Shown: positions 26,252-35,787 of the stretch, piece after piece
Numbering within the stretch: the stretch's first letter is position 1
How the letters are laid out: the number at the start of each line of letters is the position of its first letter
From: Planctomycetota bacterium
Lineage (GTDB): Bacteria > Planctomycetota > UBA1135 > UBA2386
DNA length: 64,000 nt
Assembly: GCA_016794425.1 (NCBI GenBank)
Contig: JAEUHR010000042.1
Coordinates: 240,943 to 304,942, forward strand
Direction of reading: 5' to 3'
Program-made: the position numbers and the translations under genes
Notes under the pieces: generated by a model
What the model saw: only the letters and a program-made list of their open reading frames with translations
Database searches by the model: none
What the model was told of the DNA's origin: nothing

Positions 26252-29200
26252 CGCCCGCCTCCGGCCCAGCGGTCCATCGCCTCGACCAGCGCGCGCGGCA
26301 CGCGGTCGAACAGCATGCCGTTGCTGTCGTCGGGCCGCACGCCGCGCAGGAACGCGTAGGCGATGCCGCCCTGATGGCGGTCGTAGTCGTAGCCGGGCAA
26401 CCGCGCGCGCAGCTGGCGGTGCAGCGCCAGCACGTAGAGGTGGTACTGCAGCACGTAGTCGCTGTCGACCATCGCGGTCGCCAGCGCGTCCGGGCCGTAG
26501 TCGGCGGCGCGGTCGCCGAGGTGGTTGGACTTCCAGTCGACGATCCAGTGCCGTTCGCCGTGCGTCGCGCACAGGTCGACGAACCCGACCAGGAACCCGT
26601 GCAGGGTCCGCGGCGGCAGCCGGCGCAGGCGGTCGGCGTAGCGCTGCGCCAGCGCGCTGCCGTGCCGCGCGAACGCCGCCGCCAGCGCCTCCAGCGAGCT
26701 GCCCGGCGTCGGCAGCGTGAACTTCCACTCGATCGCCTTCGGTCCGCGGGCCAGTTCGGCGACCGTCGGGCCACCGGCGTGCACGCGGGCCGCCGCGAGG
26801 TCCTTCAGGTTCTGCAGCACGTCGGCGACCGGATCGAGTGCGCCGGTGTGCGCGGCCGGGTCGGCGAGGCCGTAGGCCTGCAGGGTCTGCCGCACCAGCG
26901 CCGCCGCCGCGTCGGTCTGCAGCGCGTCCAGGTCGGCGTGTTCGAGCAGCGTGTGCAGGCACTGGCCGGCGCGGGCGCCGCGCGCGAACGCGAAGATGCC
27001 GCGCGCCGGTGCGGCGCTGATGGTCTGGCTGTGCCTGGCGGCGGGGTCGGCGACGTCGGGGCCCGGTTCGAGCCCGTGTGCGCCGGCCACCAGCGACGAG
27101 AAGCTGTGCAGCGCGCGCGGCGCCAGCAGGCGCTGCGCGGTGCGCGCCGGGCCTAGGGGCGCGACCGGCATCGGCGGCAGCGGTGCCGCGGTCGGCGCGA
27201 CCGGCACCAGGTCGACGCCCATCGTGCCGCCGCTGGCCGCACACAGCTCGTCGAGGCGGGCCCGCAGGTGCGGGAAGCCCTGCTTGGCGCGGTCGCTCCA
27301 GGTCGCGAACCGCTCCGGGTGCTGCGGCAGCTCGAGGTCGACCGGCGGCGGCCACAAGAGCCACGCGAGCGCGCTGCGCGGCGCGTCCTTGCTGCAGGGG
27401 CCGACGTGCACGTAGGTGCGCCGGCGCGCGCGCGTCAGCGCGACGTAGCAGAGCCGCACGTCCTCGGCCTGCCGCGCGACCTCGAGCGCGGCCTTGGCTT
27501 CGGTGTCGAGTTCGAACGCGAGCCGGCGGGCGCCCGGCAGCGGCACGATCGCCGGCGCGCGGTCGCGGCGGGCGTCCCACAGGAACGGGCAGAACACGAC
27601 CTCGTACTGCAGGCCCTTGCTGCCGTGCACGGTCAGGATCTGCACCGCGTCCTCGTCGCTCTCGAGCCGCAGTTCGCGCAGCTGGTAGTCGAGTTCGTCC
27701 TTGTGCCGCCGCTCGTGCAGCAGCCATTCGAGCAGGCCTTCGGCGGACAGCCGCTCGTCGTGTTCGGCCTGGTGCAGCAGCTCGAACAGCTGCCGGTAGT
27801 TCGTCAGCGAGCGCTCGCCGCCGCGCTGCGCCAAGAGGCGCGGCACGACGCCGAGGTCGCCGAGCAGACGTTCGGCCATCGCGACGAAGCCGTGTCGGTG
27901 CCAGAGCCGGCGCCACTCCTCGAGCCGGCGCAGCTCGCCGTCGAACGCTTCGTCGTCGCTCAGCGAGGCGTGCACCCAGGTCGCGTCGCGGCCCCAGAGC
28001 CGCGTCGCCATCGCGCTGCGCGCCAGCGCCAGGTCGCGCGGCTGCACGATCGCGCGCAGCAGCCGTTCGACGTCGACGATCTCGTCGGTGTCGAAGATGT
28101 CGCCGGCCTTGCCGATCGCGGAGACGATGCCGGCGTCGCGCAGGGCCTCCTGCACGCGCACGGCCTGCCGGTTGGTGCGCGTCAGCACCGCGCAGTCGCG
28201 CGGCAGCAGCCGCCGATCGTCGATCCGCGCCGGGCCGGCGAGCAGGCGCGCGACCTCCGCCGCGACGTCGGCGGCGATGCGCGCCTCCGACGGTTCCTTG
28301 GTCAGGTTGGTCGGATCCTCGCCGTCGCTGCTGCCGAGCAGGCGCCAGCGGAACGCCGGCCCCGGATCGCCGTCGAGCGCCAGCGCGCCGGGCGCGGCGC
28401 TGGCGTGTACGACCGGCAGCGTGATGCCCGCGTCGACGAACGCGGTCGCCGGCCCGAACAGGTGCGACACGGCTGCCACCAGCGGCCCGCTGCTGCGGAA
28501 GTTCGTGTCCAGTGTGCCGACCGTCGCCGCGTCCCGGCGCGCCGCGAAGTAGGCGTCGAGGTCGGCACCGCGGAAGCCGTAGATCGACTGCTTCGGGTCG
28601 CCGACCAGGAACAGCGGCCGTTGCGCGAAGCAGGTCGCGAAGATCTCGTACTGCAGCGCGTCGGTGTCCTGGAACTCGTCGATCAGCGCGACTTCGTGGC
28701 GCTCGCGGATCGCCGCCAGCAGCACGTCGCGGCGCGCCGGATCCTGCAGCGCCGCGTGCGCGCGCTGCAGCAGGTCGTCGAACGACAGCACGTGCTGGCG
28801 CTGCTTGTCGCGTGCCAGCCGCTCGTCGAGGTCCTGCAGCAGCTGGGCCCGCAGGTGCACCAGCGCGGCGTCGACTGCGTCGGCGGCCGCGTCGCAGTCG
28901 TCGAAGAACGGGTGTCCGTCCGGCCGCTGCGAGTTCTTCTTCAGGCTCTTGCCGAGCCGGCGGCGGCCCAAGCGCACCACCAGCGGCAGCGCCAGCACCG
29001 GCGCCGTGCGCAGTTGCGCCGCGAACCGCTGCAGTTCGGGCTCGACGTCGGTGCGGTTCTCGAACGGGCAGTCGTCCTTCAACCACTGGAACGACGCGAT
29101 GCGCGCGAGGCAGGCCGCGTCGCAGCCGGCGGCGGCCCGCGCGAGCGGCGCCGCGATCGCCGCCGTGTGCGCCGCCGCGTCCGGGTGGTTCGGCTCGAGC

Positions 29201-29784
29201 GCGATGTCGGGGTGCCGGCGCCAGAGCAGCCAGGCGCTGGCCAGCGCCTCCGGCGTCAGCTTGCCGAGCGCCAGCAGCGCGTGCGTCGCGTCCGGTTCGG
29301 CGGCGTAGCGGCGCCGCACCACGTCGGCGGCGGCGCGGTGCAGCAGCGGCAGTGGGTCGACGACGAAGTCGAGCCGGAACGGCTGCCGCGTCTCGAACGC
29401 GCTCTCGTCGAGCAGCCGCTTGCAGAAGCCGTGGATGGTCGCGATCGGCACGCGGTCGAAGTCGTCGAGCGCGGCGCGCGCGCGCGCGGCGGCGTCCGGT
29501 CGCTGCGCGAGCCGGCGCCAGAGCGGGTCTCTGCACGGCGCGCCCTCGGCGGCGGCGAGCACGGTCTGCAGGCCTCGGCGCAGGCGCTGCTTCAGCTCCT
29601 CGGTCGCCGCGACCGTGAACGTGACGACCAGCGCCCGGTCCAGCGACGGGATCCGCTGTTCGAACAGCAGCCGCAGCAGCAGGCCGATGATCGTGTAGGT
29701 CTTGCCGGTGCCGGCGCTGGCTTCCAGCAGCAGCGTGCCGGCGTCCAGCGGCGCGGTCGCGAGGTCGAAGCGGGGGACGTTCAT
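26248..29784 (-). CDS. recB: Exodeoxyribonuclease V beta subunit
   Basis: An 1178-aa RecB: 3'-5' SF1A helicase plus nuclease. Walker A SAGTGKT lies at 23-29, VVTFTVAATEELK follows, and ALIDEFQDTD and the VGDPKQSIYGFRGAD motif are intact. VHGSKGLQYEVV and YVALTRAR complete the helicase. The C-terminal nuclease has the Mg-binding IVDWKSNHLG (Asp1083, Lys1085) and the downstream YVLQYHLY helix, so nuclease activity is expected. It overlaps recC and recD by 4 nt each. Confidence 0.96.
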   Translation of the reverse strand: MNVPRFDLATAPLDAGTLLLEASAGTGKTYTIIGLLLRLLFEQRIPSLDRALVVTFTVAATEELKQRLRRGLQTVLAAAEGAPCRDPLWRRLAQRPDAAARARAALDDFDRVPIATIHGFCKRLLDESAFETRQPFRLDFVVDPLPLLHRAAADVVRRRYAAEPDATHALLALGKLTPEALASAWLLWRRHPDIALEPNHPDAAAHTAAIAAPLARAAAGCDAACLARIASFQWLKDDCPFENRTDVEPELQRFAAQLRTAPVLALPLVVRLGRRRLGKSLKKNSQRPDGHPFFDDCDAAADAVDAALVHLRAQLLQDLDERLARDKQRQHVLSFDDLLQRAHAALQDPARRDVLLAAIRERHEVALIDEFQDTDALQYEIFATCFAQRPLFLVGDPKQSIYGFRGADLDAYFAARRDAATVGTLDTNFRSSGPLVAAVSHLFGPATAFVDAGITLPVVHASAAPGALALDGDPGPAFRWRLLGSSDGEDPTNLTKEPSEARIAADVAAEVARLLAGPARIDDRRLLPRDCAVLTRTNRQAVRVQEALRDAGIVSAIGKAGDIFDTDEIVDVERLLRAIVQPRDLALARSAMATRLWGRDATWVHASLSDDEAFDGELRRLEEWRRLWHRHGFVAMAERLLGDLGVVPRLLAQRGGERSLTNYRQLFELLHQAEHDERLSAEGLLEWLLHERRHKDELDYQLRELRLESDEDAVQILTVHGSKGLQYEVVFCPFLWDARRDRAPAIVPLPGARRLAFELDTEAKAALEVARQAEDVRLCYVALTRARRRTYVHVGPCSKDAPRSALAWLLWPPPVDLELPQHPERFATWSDRAKQGFPHLRARLDELCAASGGTMGVDLVPVAPTAAPLPPMPVAPLGPARTAQRLLAPRALHSFSSLVAGAHGLEPGPDVADPAARHSQTISAAPARGIFAFARGARAGQCLHTLLEHADLDALQTDAAAALVRQTLQAYGLADPAAHTGALDPVADVLQNLKDLAAARVHAGGPTVAELARGPKAIEWKFTLPTPGSSLEALAAAFARHGSALAQRYADRLRRLPPRTLHGFLVGFVDLCATHGERHWIVDWKSNHLGDRAADYGPDALATAMVDSDYVLQYHLYVLALHRQLRARLPGYDYDRHQGGIAYAFLRGVRPDDSNGMLFDRVPRALVEAMDRWAGGGR

Positions 29785-32700
29785 GCGTCCTCCGGGTACG
29801 CGTGCTCGAAGTAGGGCGCCCAGATCGCCTGCGCCCACGACGCGAACTCGGGATCGTCGAACGGTTGCCGGCCGCGCTGGCACAACGCGATCGCGTCGTC
29901 TTCGCTGTCGCCCGGCAGACCCCAGTCGGACGTGGACGGCAGCCACTGGCTCAGCGCCGCGCGCAACGCCGCGGCGGTGTCGTGGTCACCCAGCGCCTCG
30001 GCGAACGCGAACGAGCTCCGCTCGAACAGCGGCAGCGGCCGCGCCAGGCCGCGGCGGTAGCCGTCGACGAACCGCGCCAGCAGCGCGAGCGCCTCGGCGT
30101 CGTCGATCGGGCGCAGCGTCACGGTCTCGTCCTTCGTGAACAGCAGCGTGCGCGCCGGCAGGCCCGCGGCCCCCTGCGCGCGCGCCGCGTGCATCCAGAC
30201 GTGCTGCAGCCAGGCGCGCAGGCGGTACTTCGGCTTGTTGCTGGCGACGTGCACGTGCACGGCGCCGTCCGGCCCGAAGCCCTCGAGCACGCCGGCGATC
30301 GCGGTGCCGTCGAGCACGACCCGCAGCTGCGCGCGGCCGTCGACCGCGAACGGCCGGATCCGGCGCAGGAACTGTTCGGCTTCGTTCGCCAGCGGCGCGA
30401 ACGCGAACGCGCCGAGTCCGCCGACCGGCAGCCGACCGGTGGCGCGCGCCGCTGCCAGCGCGTCGGCCGGCGGCGGTGCACCGCGCTGGGCGGCGCGCAC
30501 GATCGGATCGAGCAGACGCCAGCGTTCGAGCGACGACACCGCGAACGGTTCGGTCTCCAGTTCGTCGTCGGCGTCGCGCGGGAACCGCAGCCGCAGCACG
30601 TCGCGCGTGAAGCAGCGGTTCGGGTGGTGCCAGAAGTCGGCGAGGCGCGCGAACGGCAGCTCGGTGCCCAGCAGGTCCGCCGGCGGCGCGACGGGCGCCG
30701 TGACGAACGGCGGCAGCGCGGTCGGTTCCTGCGGCGTGCCGGGCGCATCGCCGCGCGCATAGGTGAACAGGCGCCGATCGGCGCCGTTGCGGTAGCGGCG
30801 GCTCCAGGGCTGCAGCGGATGTCGCACCAGCACGAGGTCGCGCGGCGCGGCGCCGCCGGCGACCGTGCAGGTCCGGTCGACCAGATCCAGCAGTTCGGCG
30901 ATCGCGACCGACGGCGCGCACGGGCTGTCGTCCTTCTGCGACCGGCCGACGAACGTCAGGTGCAGCCGCTCGCGCGCCGCCAGCAGCGCGTCGAGGAACA
31001 GCTGCCGGTCGTCGAGCCGCACGCTGCGGTCGCCGGCGCGGCGGCGGCGCGCCAGCAGGTCGAACGGCGGCGGCTGGTCGCGGCGCGGAAACGCCTGGTC
31101 GGACAGGCCGCACAGGTAGACGTGGCGGGCCGGCACCGTGCGCATCGGCTGCATCGCCGCGACCGTGACCGCGCCGCCGAGGAAGCCGCGGCCGGTCGCG
31201 GCGCGCTGCAGCTGGTGCCGCAGCCAGTCGCGCAGCACGATCGGCGACCACGGCTCGCGCAGCACCGCCGCCGCCGCGCCCGCGCGCAGGTCGGCGGTCG
31301 CGCGCTGCAGCCGCTGCAGCGCCTGCTCTTCGTCGGCGTCGGTCGGTTCGTAGAGCGCGGCCGCGACCGCATCGACCAGGTCGGCCCAGTCGGCCGGCGC
31401 GTGCGGCCGCTGCAGCGTCGGCAGGTGGCGGAACAGCGTGCGCAGGAAGTCGAGGCCGCGCTGCAGCAGTTCGTCGCGGCCGGCGGTCGCGTCGGCGGCC
31501 GGCAGCAGGCCCAGCACGAGGTCGTCGGCGGGTCCCGTCGCGACGCCGAGCAGCAGCCGTTCGATGCCCTGCTGCCACGAGTTCTCCTCGAACGCGGGCA
31601 GCTGGAACTGCCGCGCCCGCGCGGCGCCGTCGATGCCCCAGCGGATGCCGGCGCGCTGGCACCAGTGGCGCAGCACCGGCACCTCGCCGGGCGCCAGCGC
31701 GAACCGCCGCAGCACCGCCGGTTGTTCGAGCAGGTGCAGCACGTCGAACACCTCGAGCCGGCCCTGCGCGAGTTCGAGCACGCTCAGCAGCGACGCGCAC
31801 AGCGGCAGCTCGGCGGCCGGGTCGCGGTCGGCGACCAGGTACGGCAGGTGGCGCCGCACCGGGCCGAACACCGCTTCGGCGTACGGCGCGTAGGTCGCGA
31901 TGTCGGGCACCAGCACCAGCACGTCGTGCGGCTCGAGGCTCGGGTCGCGGTCGAACGCGGCGAGGATCTGGTCGCGCACGACCTCGAGTTCGCGCTGCGG
32001 CGAGTGGCAGTCGTGCACGCGCAGCGAGTCGTCGGCGGCGGTGAGCCCGAAGCGGTCACCGTCGCGTGCGCGGTCGAACACCGCGGCCACGTCGCGCTGC
32101 AGGCAGGCCAGCAGGGTCGGGGCCCGGTCGGCCGGGTCCGGCGCGGCGGTCAGTTCGATACGTTCGCACGGCACCGTCGCCGCATCCTCGAGCGCCAGCA
32201 GCGCGTCGGCGAACTCGCGCGCCAGCGTGCCGAAGCGGGCCAGCAGCGGGTTGCCGCCGGCGTGGTCCTTGGGCCGCAGGTCGCCGAACCAGTGCGGCGT
32301 CGGCTGCGGCACGTAGAGATGCACCGGCACGTGCGCCGCGATGCCCTGCAGCAGCTCGACGAACGCCGGCGGCAGCGTGCCGGCACCGAACACCGACACG
32401 CGCGGCGGCAACACGCTCTGCGCCCGAACGCGGTCGGCGAGCAGCGCGCGCAGCGCGTCGAGCCGGTGTGCGGTCGGTGGCGCCGGCGCCGTGGCCGAGA
32501 GCTCGGGGAACAGCAGCGGCGTGGCCGCGGCCGCGCGCGCGCGGCGGCCCTTCGGCGCCGGCGGTGGCGCCAAGCCGGCGTCGCGCAGCAGTTCGCGCCA
32601 CAGCGCCGCCTGCCACGGCCCGTGTGGCGGCAGCTCGGTCAGGTCGTCACCCTGGCCGGCGCGCGCCAGCAGGTCCGCGCGGTAGAGCTGGTAGTCGTCG

Positions 32701-33101
32701 AAGCGCTGCGCCAGCAGCGCGGCGAGCTGGAAGCGCTTGCGGCCGTCGGGATCGTCGGTGCAGTAGGCCGCGGCGAGGCCGAGCCGTTCGGTCGCCTCGG
32801 CGGTGCCGAGCAACCGGAACAGCCGCAGGTGCAGCACGTCGGGCGCGAACAAGTCGACGCCGCCGCGGCGCGTCGTCGCCGCCAGCCAGGCCAGGAACGC
32901 GCCGGGGAACGGGAACCGCAGGCCCGCCGCAATGCCGTGCCGTTCGGCGAGCTGCAGCTCGAGCCAGCGCGCCAGGCCGCGCGTCGGCACGACGATGGTC
33001 TCGTCGCCGAGCGGCGGCGCCGGATCGGCCCGCAGCCGCTCGGCGAGCGCCGCGCAGAGATCCTCGAGCCGATGGCTCGTGTGCACGGCGAGGCCCGTCA
33101 T
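29781..33101 (-). CDS. recC: Exodeoxyribonuclease V gamma subunit
   Basis: A 1106-aa RecC, the subunit of RecBCD that splits the duplex and scans for the Chi-like recombination hotspot. It has the inactive helicase-like fold, with recognisable VPTRGLARWLELQLAERHGI near the N terminus, VFGAGTLPPAFVELLQ, HDCHSPQRELEVVRDQIL, MRTVPARHVYLCGLSDQAFPR and FWHHPNRCFTRDVL. It heads the operon. The ATG lies 8 nt after a TACGTT -10-like box, so the mRNA may be leaderless. The Chi sequence of this organism cannot be inferred from the protein by eye. Confidence 0.95.
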   Translation of the reverse strand: MTGLAVHTSHRLEDLCAALAERLRADPAPPLGDETIVVPTRGLARWLELQLAERHGIAAGLRFPFPGAFLAWLAATTRRGGVDLFAPDVLHLRLFRLLGTAEATERLGLAAAYCTDDPDGRKRFQLAALLAQRFDDYQLYRADLLARAGQGDDLTELPPHGPWQAALWRELLRDAGLAPPPAPKGRRARAAAATPLLFPELSATAPAPPTAHRLDALRALLADRVRAQSVLPPRVSVFGAGTLPPAFVELLQGIAAHVPVHLYVPQPTPHWFGDLRPKDHAGGNPLLARFGTLAREFADALLALEDAATVPCERIELTAAPDPADRAPTLLACLQRDVAAVFDRARDGDRFGLTAADDSLRVHDCHSPQRELEVVRDQILAAFDRDPSLEPHDVLVLVPDIATYAPYAEAVFGPVRRHLPYLVADRDPAAELPLCASLLSVLELAQGRLEVFDVLHLLEQPAVLRRFALAPGEVPVLRHWCQRAGIRWGIDGAARARQFQLPAFEENSWQQGIERLLLGVATGPADDLVLGLLPAADATAGRDELLQRGLDFLRTLFRHLPTLQRPHAPADWADLVDAVAAALYEPTDADEEQALQRLQRATADLRAGAAAAVLREPWSPIVLRDWLRHQLQRAATGRGFLGGAVTVAAMQPMRTVPARHVYLCGLSDQAFPRRDQPPPFDLLARRRRAGDRSVRLDDRQLFLDALLAARERLHLTFVGRSQKDDSPCAPSVAIAELLDLVDRTCTVAGGAAPRDLVLVRHPLQPWSRRYRNGADRRLFTYARGDAPGTPQEPTALPPFVTAPVAPPADLLGTELPFARLADFWHHPNRCFTRDVLRLRFPRDADDELETEPFAVSSLERWRLLDPIVRAAQRGAPPPADALAAARATGRLPVGGLGAFAFAPLANEAEQFLRRIRPFAVDGRAQLRVVLDGTAIAGVLEGFGPDGAVHVHVASNKPKYRLRAWLQHVWMHAARAQGAAGLPARTLLFTKDETVTLRPIDDAEALALLARFVDGYRRGLARPLPLFERSSFAFAEALGDHDTAAALRAALSQWLPSTSDWGLPGDSEDDAIALCQRGRQPFDDPEFASWAQAIWAPYFEHAYPEDA

Positions 33102-33109
33102 CGTGCCGC

Positions 33110-33115
33110 AACGTA
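33110..33115 (-). promoter_or_regulatory. Candidate -10 box for recCBD
   Basis: Minus-strand TACGTT followed by 8 nt and then the recC ATG. This spacing puts the transcription start at or within 2-3 nt of the initiation codon. No good -35 is visible. Confidence 0.4.
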
Positions 33116-33150
33116 GCGACGGCACCGCGGCGTTGCACGCGGGCGGCCGG

Positions 33151-35094
33151 TCAGTGGCGGTGGCCGCAGCAGCCGCCGTCGGCCGGCGGGCTCGGCGGTG
33201 CCAGCGGCGCGGTGGTCGCAGCGGGCGTGAAGCCGGCGCCCGCTGCCGGCGCCGCGTGCGCGTGGCCGTGGTGGTGGGCGTGGTGGCCGTGGCCGTGGTC
33301 GTGGTCGTGCGGTTCCGGCCCGCAGCAGCTCGGTTCGGCGCCCGGCGCCAGGTTGGCCGGCGACTCGAACAGGCGCTCGAGGAACGGCCGCACGCCCTGC
33401 CGCAGCAGCGACAGCGTGAACACCGCCGCGAGCGCCGCCAGCAGCACCCAGCCGAGCGGGGACGCGGCATGGTGCGCCGCGTCGCCGAAGCCCTGCACCG
33501 TCGGTGCCGGCAGCAGCAGGTTCGCGAGGTAACCGAGGCCGACCGCGCCGACCCACATCGACCCCGCGAACAGGGCGGCGGTGCGGCCGCCGTGCAGCCG
33601 CGCCAGCAGGCCGAACGTGGTCACGTTCGTCGCCGGCCCGGTCAGCAGGAACGCCAGTACGGCGCCGGGCGACAGCCCCTGCACCAGCAGCATCGCGGCC
33701 AGCGGTGTGCTGCCGGTGGCGCAGACGTACAGCGGCAGGCCCAGTGCCGCGGCGATCGGCACGTCGATGCCCGGCGGCAGCGACGCGATCCACTCGCGGT
33801 CGATGTACGGCATCAGCAGCGCCGACAGCAGCAGCCCGGTCAGGATCCAGGTCGCGGTGTTGTCGACCGCCGGCCCGAAGCCGAACCGCAGCGCGCCGCG
33901 CAGGCGCGCGCCGAGTGGCCCGGCGTTCGGCTCCGGCATCGCGCCGGCGGGGGCGTCCGGGGTCGGGGTGGCGGCACGGGCCAGCGATCCGACCAGCACG
34001 CCGACCGCGAGCGCCAGCGCCGCCGCCATCAGCACGCGGACCAGCGCGACTTCGCCGCCCATCAGCTGCCAGGTCAGCATCACCGCCGCGAGTTCGAGCT
34101 CGGGTGTGGCGACCAGGAACGCGATCGCGGCGGCCATCGCGGCGCCCTGGCGGATCAGTTCGCGGTAGATCGGCACGACGCCGCAGGAGCACACCGGCAA
34201 CGGCAGACCGACCGCGACGCCGCGCAGCGCCTGCAGCACCTTCGGGCCGCGCGTCAGGCTCTGCAGCCAGTTGGCCGGCAGGAACGCGTGGCACAGGCCG
34301 ACCAGCAGGTAGGCCAGCAGCAGCGCCGGCGCCGATTCCATCGCCAGCGCGAGGAAGACCTGCGCCGGGCTGCCGTGTTCGTGGGCCGGGAAGTGGTCGC
34401 GGATCACGATCCACAACACCACCGCGGCGGCGGCGGCCCCGCCGACCGAGGCGATGCGGAACCGTCCGGTCTCGCGCGGTGCCGGGATGTGCGAGTGCAG
34501 CACCACGTGCAGCAGCGACCCGACCAGCAGCGACTGCAGCAGCGCCAGGCCGCGCTGCGAGGTGTCGCTGAGCACGCTGTCGCCGAGGTAGAAGCCGAAC
34601 AGCGTCGCCGAGACGCTGACCAGCGTGATCAGCACCGCGGGCAGGAAGCCCAGCGTGCGCGGCACGATCCACCAGATGCCGACGCCCTCGGGGATCCGGT
34701 GCAGGATGATCGCCCACGCGGTGACCTCGTGCGTGTGTGCGTGGCCGTGCGAGTGGTCCTGATGCGCACCTTCGGTCAGGAAGAAGCCGTCGAGGCAGGC
34801 GTGCGCGGCGATGCCGAGCACCGCCAGCAGCAGCACCGTGCGCCGCATGCCGGCGTGGCCGTGGTGCAGCGTGCGTTCGGCCAGCGTCGGCAGCAGGAAC
34901 CCGACCAGCGCCAGTGGCAACACCAGCCAGCCGCCGTGCGCCGCCGACTCCGGCAGCAGGTGCAGCAGCGCGAAGCCGCTGATCGTCAGCAGGCAGAACG
35001 CATCGAGTGCCACCGTCGACCAGGCGTGGCGCCGCGCGATCCAGACCAGCACCGGGCCGAGCGCGAGCGCGAGGAAGCTGAAGCCGAGGAGCAC
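33151..35094 (-). CDS. ZIP-like/SO_0444-type permease fusion with His-rich tail (predicted Zn/Cu transporter)
   Basis: A 647-aa polytopic membrane protein of two joined transporters. Residues 1 to about 235 resemble ZIP-family proteins: eight or so helices, a His-rich loop (HQDHSHGHAHTHE) and the HRIPEG motif, where ZIP transporters have HNxPEG. From about 260 to 600 is a DUF318/ArsP-type permease with the Cys302-Ser-Cys304 motif in LPVCSCGVVPIYRELIRQGA, as in SO_0444 Cu/Zn efflux transporters. The C-terminal tail carries CCGPEPHDHDHGHGHH and ends GGCCGHRH, probably metal-binding. Direction of transport is inferred as efflux. The GTG at 35094 gives a membrane start; a TTG at 35163 is upstream. 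The ECF sigma gene lies upstream in the same operon. Confidence 0.83.
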   Translation of the reverse strand: MLLGFSFLALALGPVLVWIARRHAWSTVALDAFCLLTISGFALLHLLPESAAHGGWLVLPLALVGFLLPTLAERTLHHGHAGMRRTVLLLAVLGIAAHACLDGFFLTEGAHQDHSHGHAHTHEVTAWAIILHRIPEGVGIWWIVPRTLGFLPAVLITLVSVSATLFGFYLGDSVLSDTSQRGLALLQSLLVGSLLHVVLHSHIPAPRETGRFRIASVGGAAAAAVVLWIVIRDHFPAHEHGSPAQVFLALAMESAPALLLAYLLVGLCHAFLPANWLQSLTRGPKVLQALRGVAVGLPLPVCSCGVVPIYRELIRQGAAMAAAIAFLVATPELELAAVMLTWQLMGGEVALVRVLMAAALALAVGVLVGSLARAATPTPDAPAGAMPEPNAGPLGARLRGALRFGFGPAVDNTATWILTGLLLSALLMPYIDREWIASLPPGIDVPIAAALGLPLYVCATGSTPLAAMLLVQGLSPGAVLAFLLTGPATNVTTFGLLARLHGGRTAALFAGSMWVGAVGLGYLANLLLPAPTVQGFGDAAHHAASPLGWVLLAALAAVFTLSLLRQGVRPFLERLFESPANLAPGAEPSCCGPEPHDHDHGHGHHAHHHGHAHAAPAAGAGFTPAATTAPLAPPSPPADGGCCGHRH

Positions 35095-35167
35095 CCGGCC
35101 ATCTTGGACCGGCTCCGCCGCGGCCGCAATGCAGCGGTGCCGGCGGTGGGGTGGTCCACGCAAGCCA

Positions 35168-35707
35168 TCAGTCCCGGTCGTGGGCGTCCGGCAGGCTCGG
35201 TTCGACGATCCGCTGCAGTGCGCGGCGCGCGCGGTGCAGGCGCGACCGCACGGTGCCGATCGGCAATGCCAGCTCGCGGGCGATCGCGGCGTAGTCGTGG
35301 CCGTCGTGCTCGAACCGTTCGAACGCGACGCGCTGTTCGCCGGGCAGTGCGGCGATCGCCGCGGTCACCCGTTCGCCGAGTTCGTGTGCGTGGGCGTGGT
35401 GCAGCGGGTTGTCGCAGTCGGGGTGGAACTGGCAGCGCGTCGCGGCGGCGTGCTGCTCGTGCCGGCTGCGCCGGCGCAGGGTCCGGCGCAGGTGCCGGGC
35501 GCGATGGCGCACCGCCACGAGCAGCCAGCCGACCGGGTCGGGCGGCGGCGCCGCGAGGCCGCAGTACGCGACCAGCGCTTCCTGCACCGCATCGGCGGCC
35601 AGGTGGTCGCAGCCGAGCAGGCGGCGGGCCGCGGCGACGGCGCGCGGCAGATGCGGAACCAGCGCCTCCGGCGGCGGTGCGCCGAGGGCAGGTGAAAGTG
35701 GGGACAT
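35168..35707 (-). CDS. ECF sigma factor with Cys/His-rich linker
   Basis: A 179-aa ECF sigma factor. Region 2 is near residues 18-80 (LAADAVQEALVAYCG, VGWLLVAVRHRARHL) and region 4 near 108-170 (LPGEQRVAFERFEHDGHDYAAIARELALPIGTVRSRL). The linker between them holds Cys92, His95, Cys98, His103, His104, His106 and His108, a plausible zinc or copper site. No anti-sigma gene is adjacent. Genes on both sides encode metal-rich membrane proteins, so I infer it responds to metal, perhaps directly through the linker. ECF factors with metal-binding Cys residues are known in other bacteria (CorE-like), though their site is usually C-terminal. Confidence 0.85.
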   Translation of the reverse strand: MSPLSPALGAPPPEALVPHLPRAVAAARRLLGCDHLAADAVQEALVAYCGLAAPPPDPVGWLLVAVRHRARHLRRTLRRRSRHEQHAAATRCQFHPDCDNPLHHAHAHELGERVTAAIAALPGEQRVAFERFEHDGHDYAAIARELALPIGTVRSRLHRARRALQRIVEPSLPDAHDRD

Positions 35708-35787
35708 GGCTGCAGTGGTGACCACCGGCTGCGAACGGAACCCGGGCCGGGGCCCGCGCGCGCAGGTGGTCGGACCACGCGGCGCGG

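Noticed and set aside
23258..26359. Plus-strand frame (1033 codons) opposite the sigma factor and recD
   Set aside because: Composition is dominated by Arg, Gln and His with no domain; the opposite strand encodes well-supported genes.
24500..29536. A 1678-codon minus-strand frame covering recD and running into recB
   Set aside because: Only its last 583 codons, starting at the ATG overlapping the recB stop, encode RecD. The upstream part is an out-of-frame reading of recB.
27268..33116. Long plus-strand frames opposite recB and recC
   Set aside because: They lack recognisable domains and are Arg/Gln/Val-rich mirror images of the helicase genes, whose own motifs and operon overlaps are clear.
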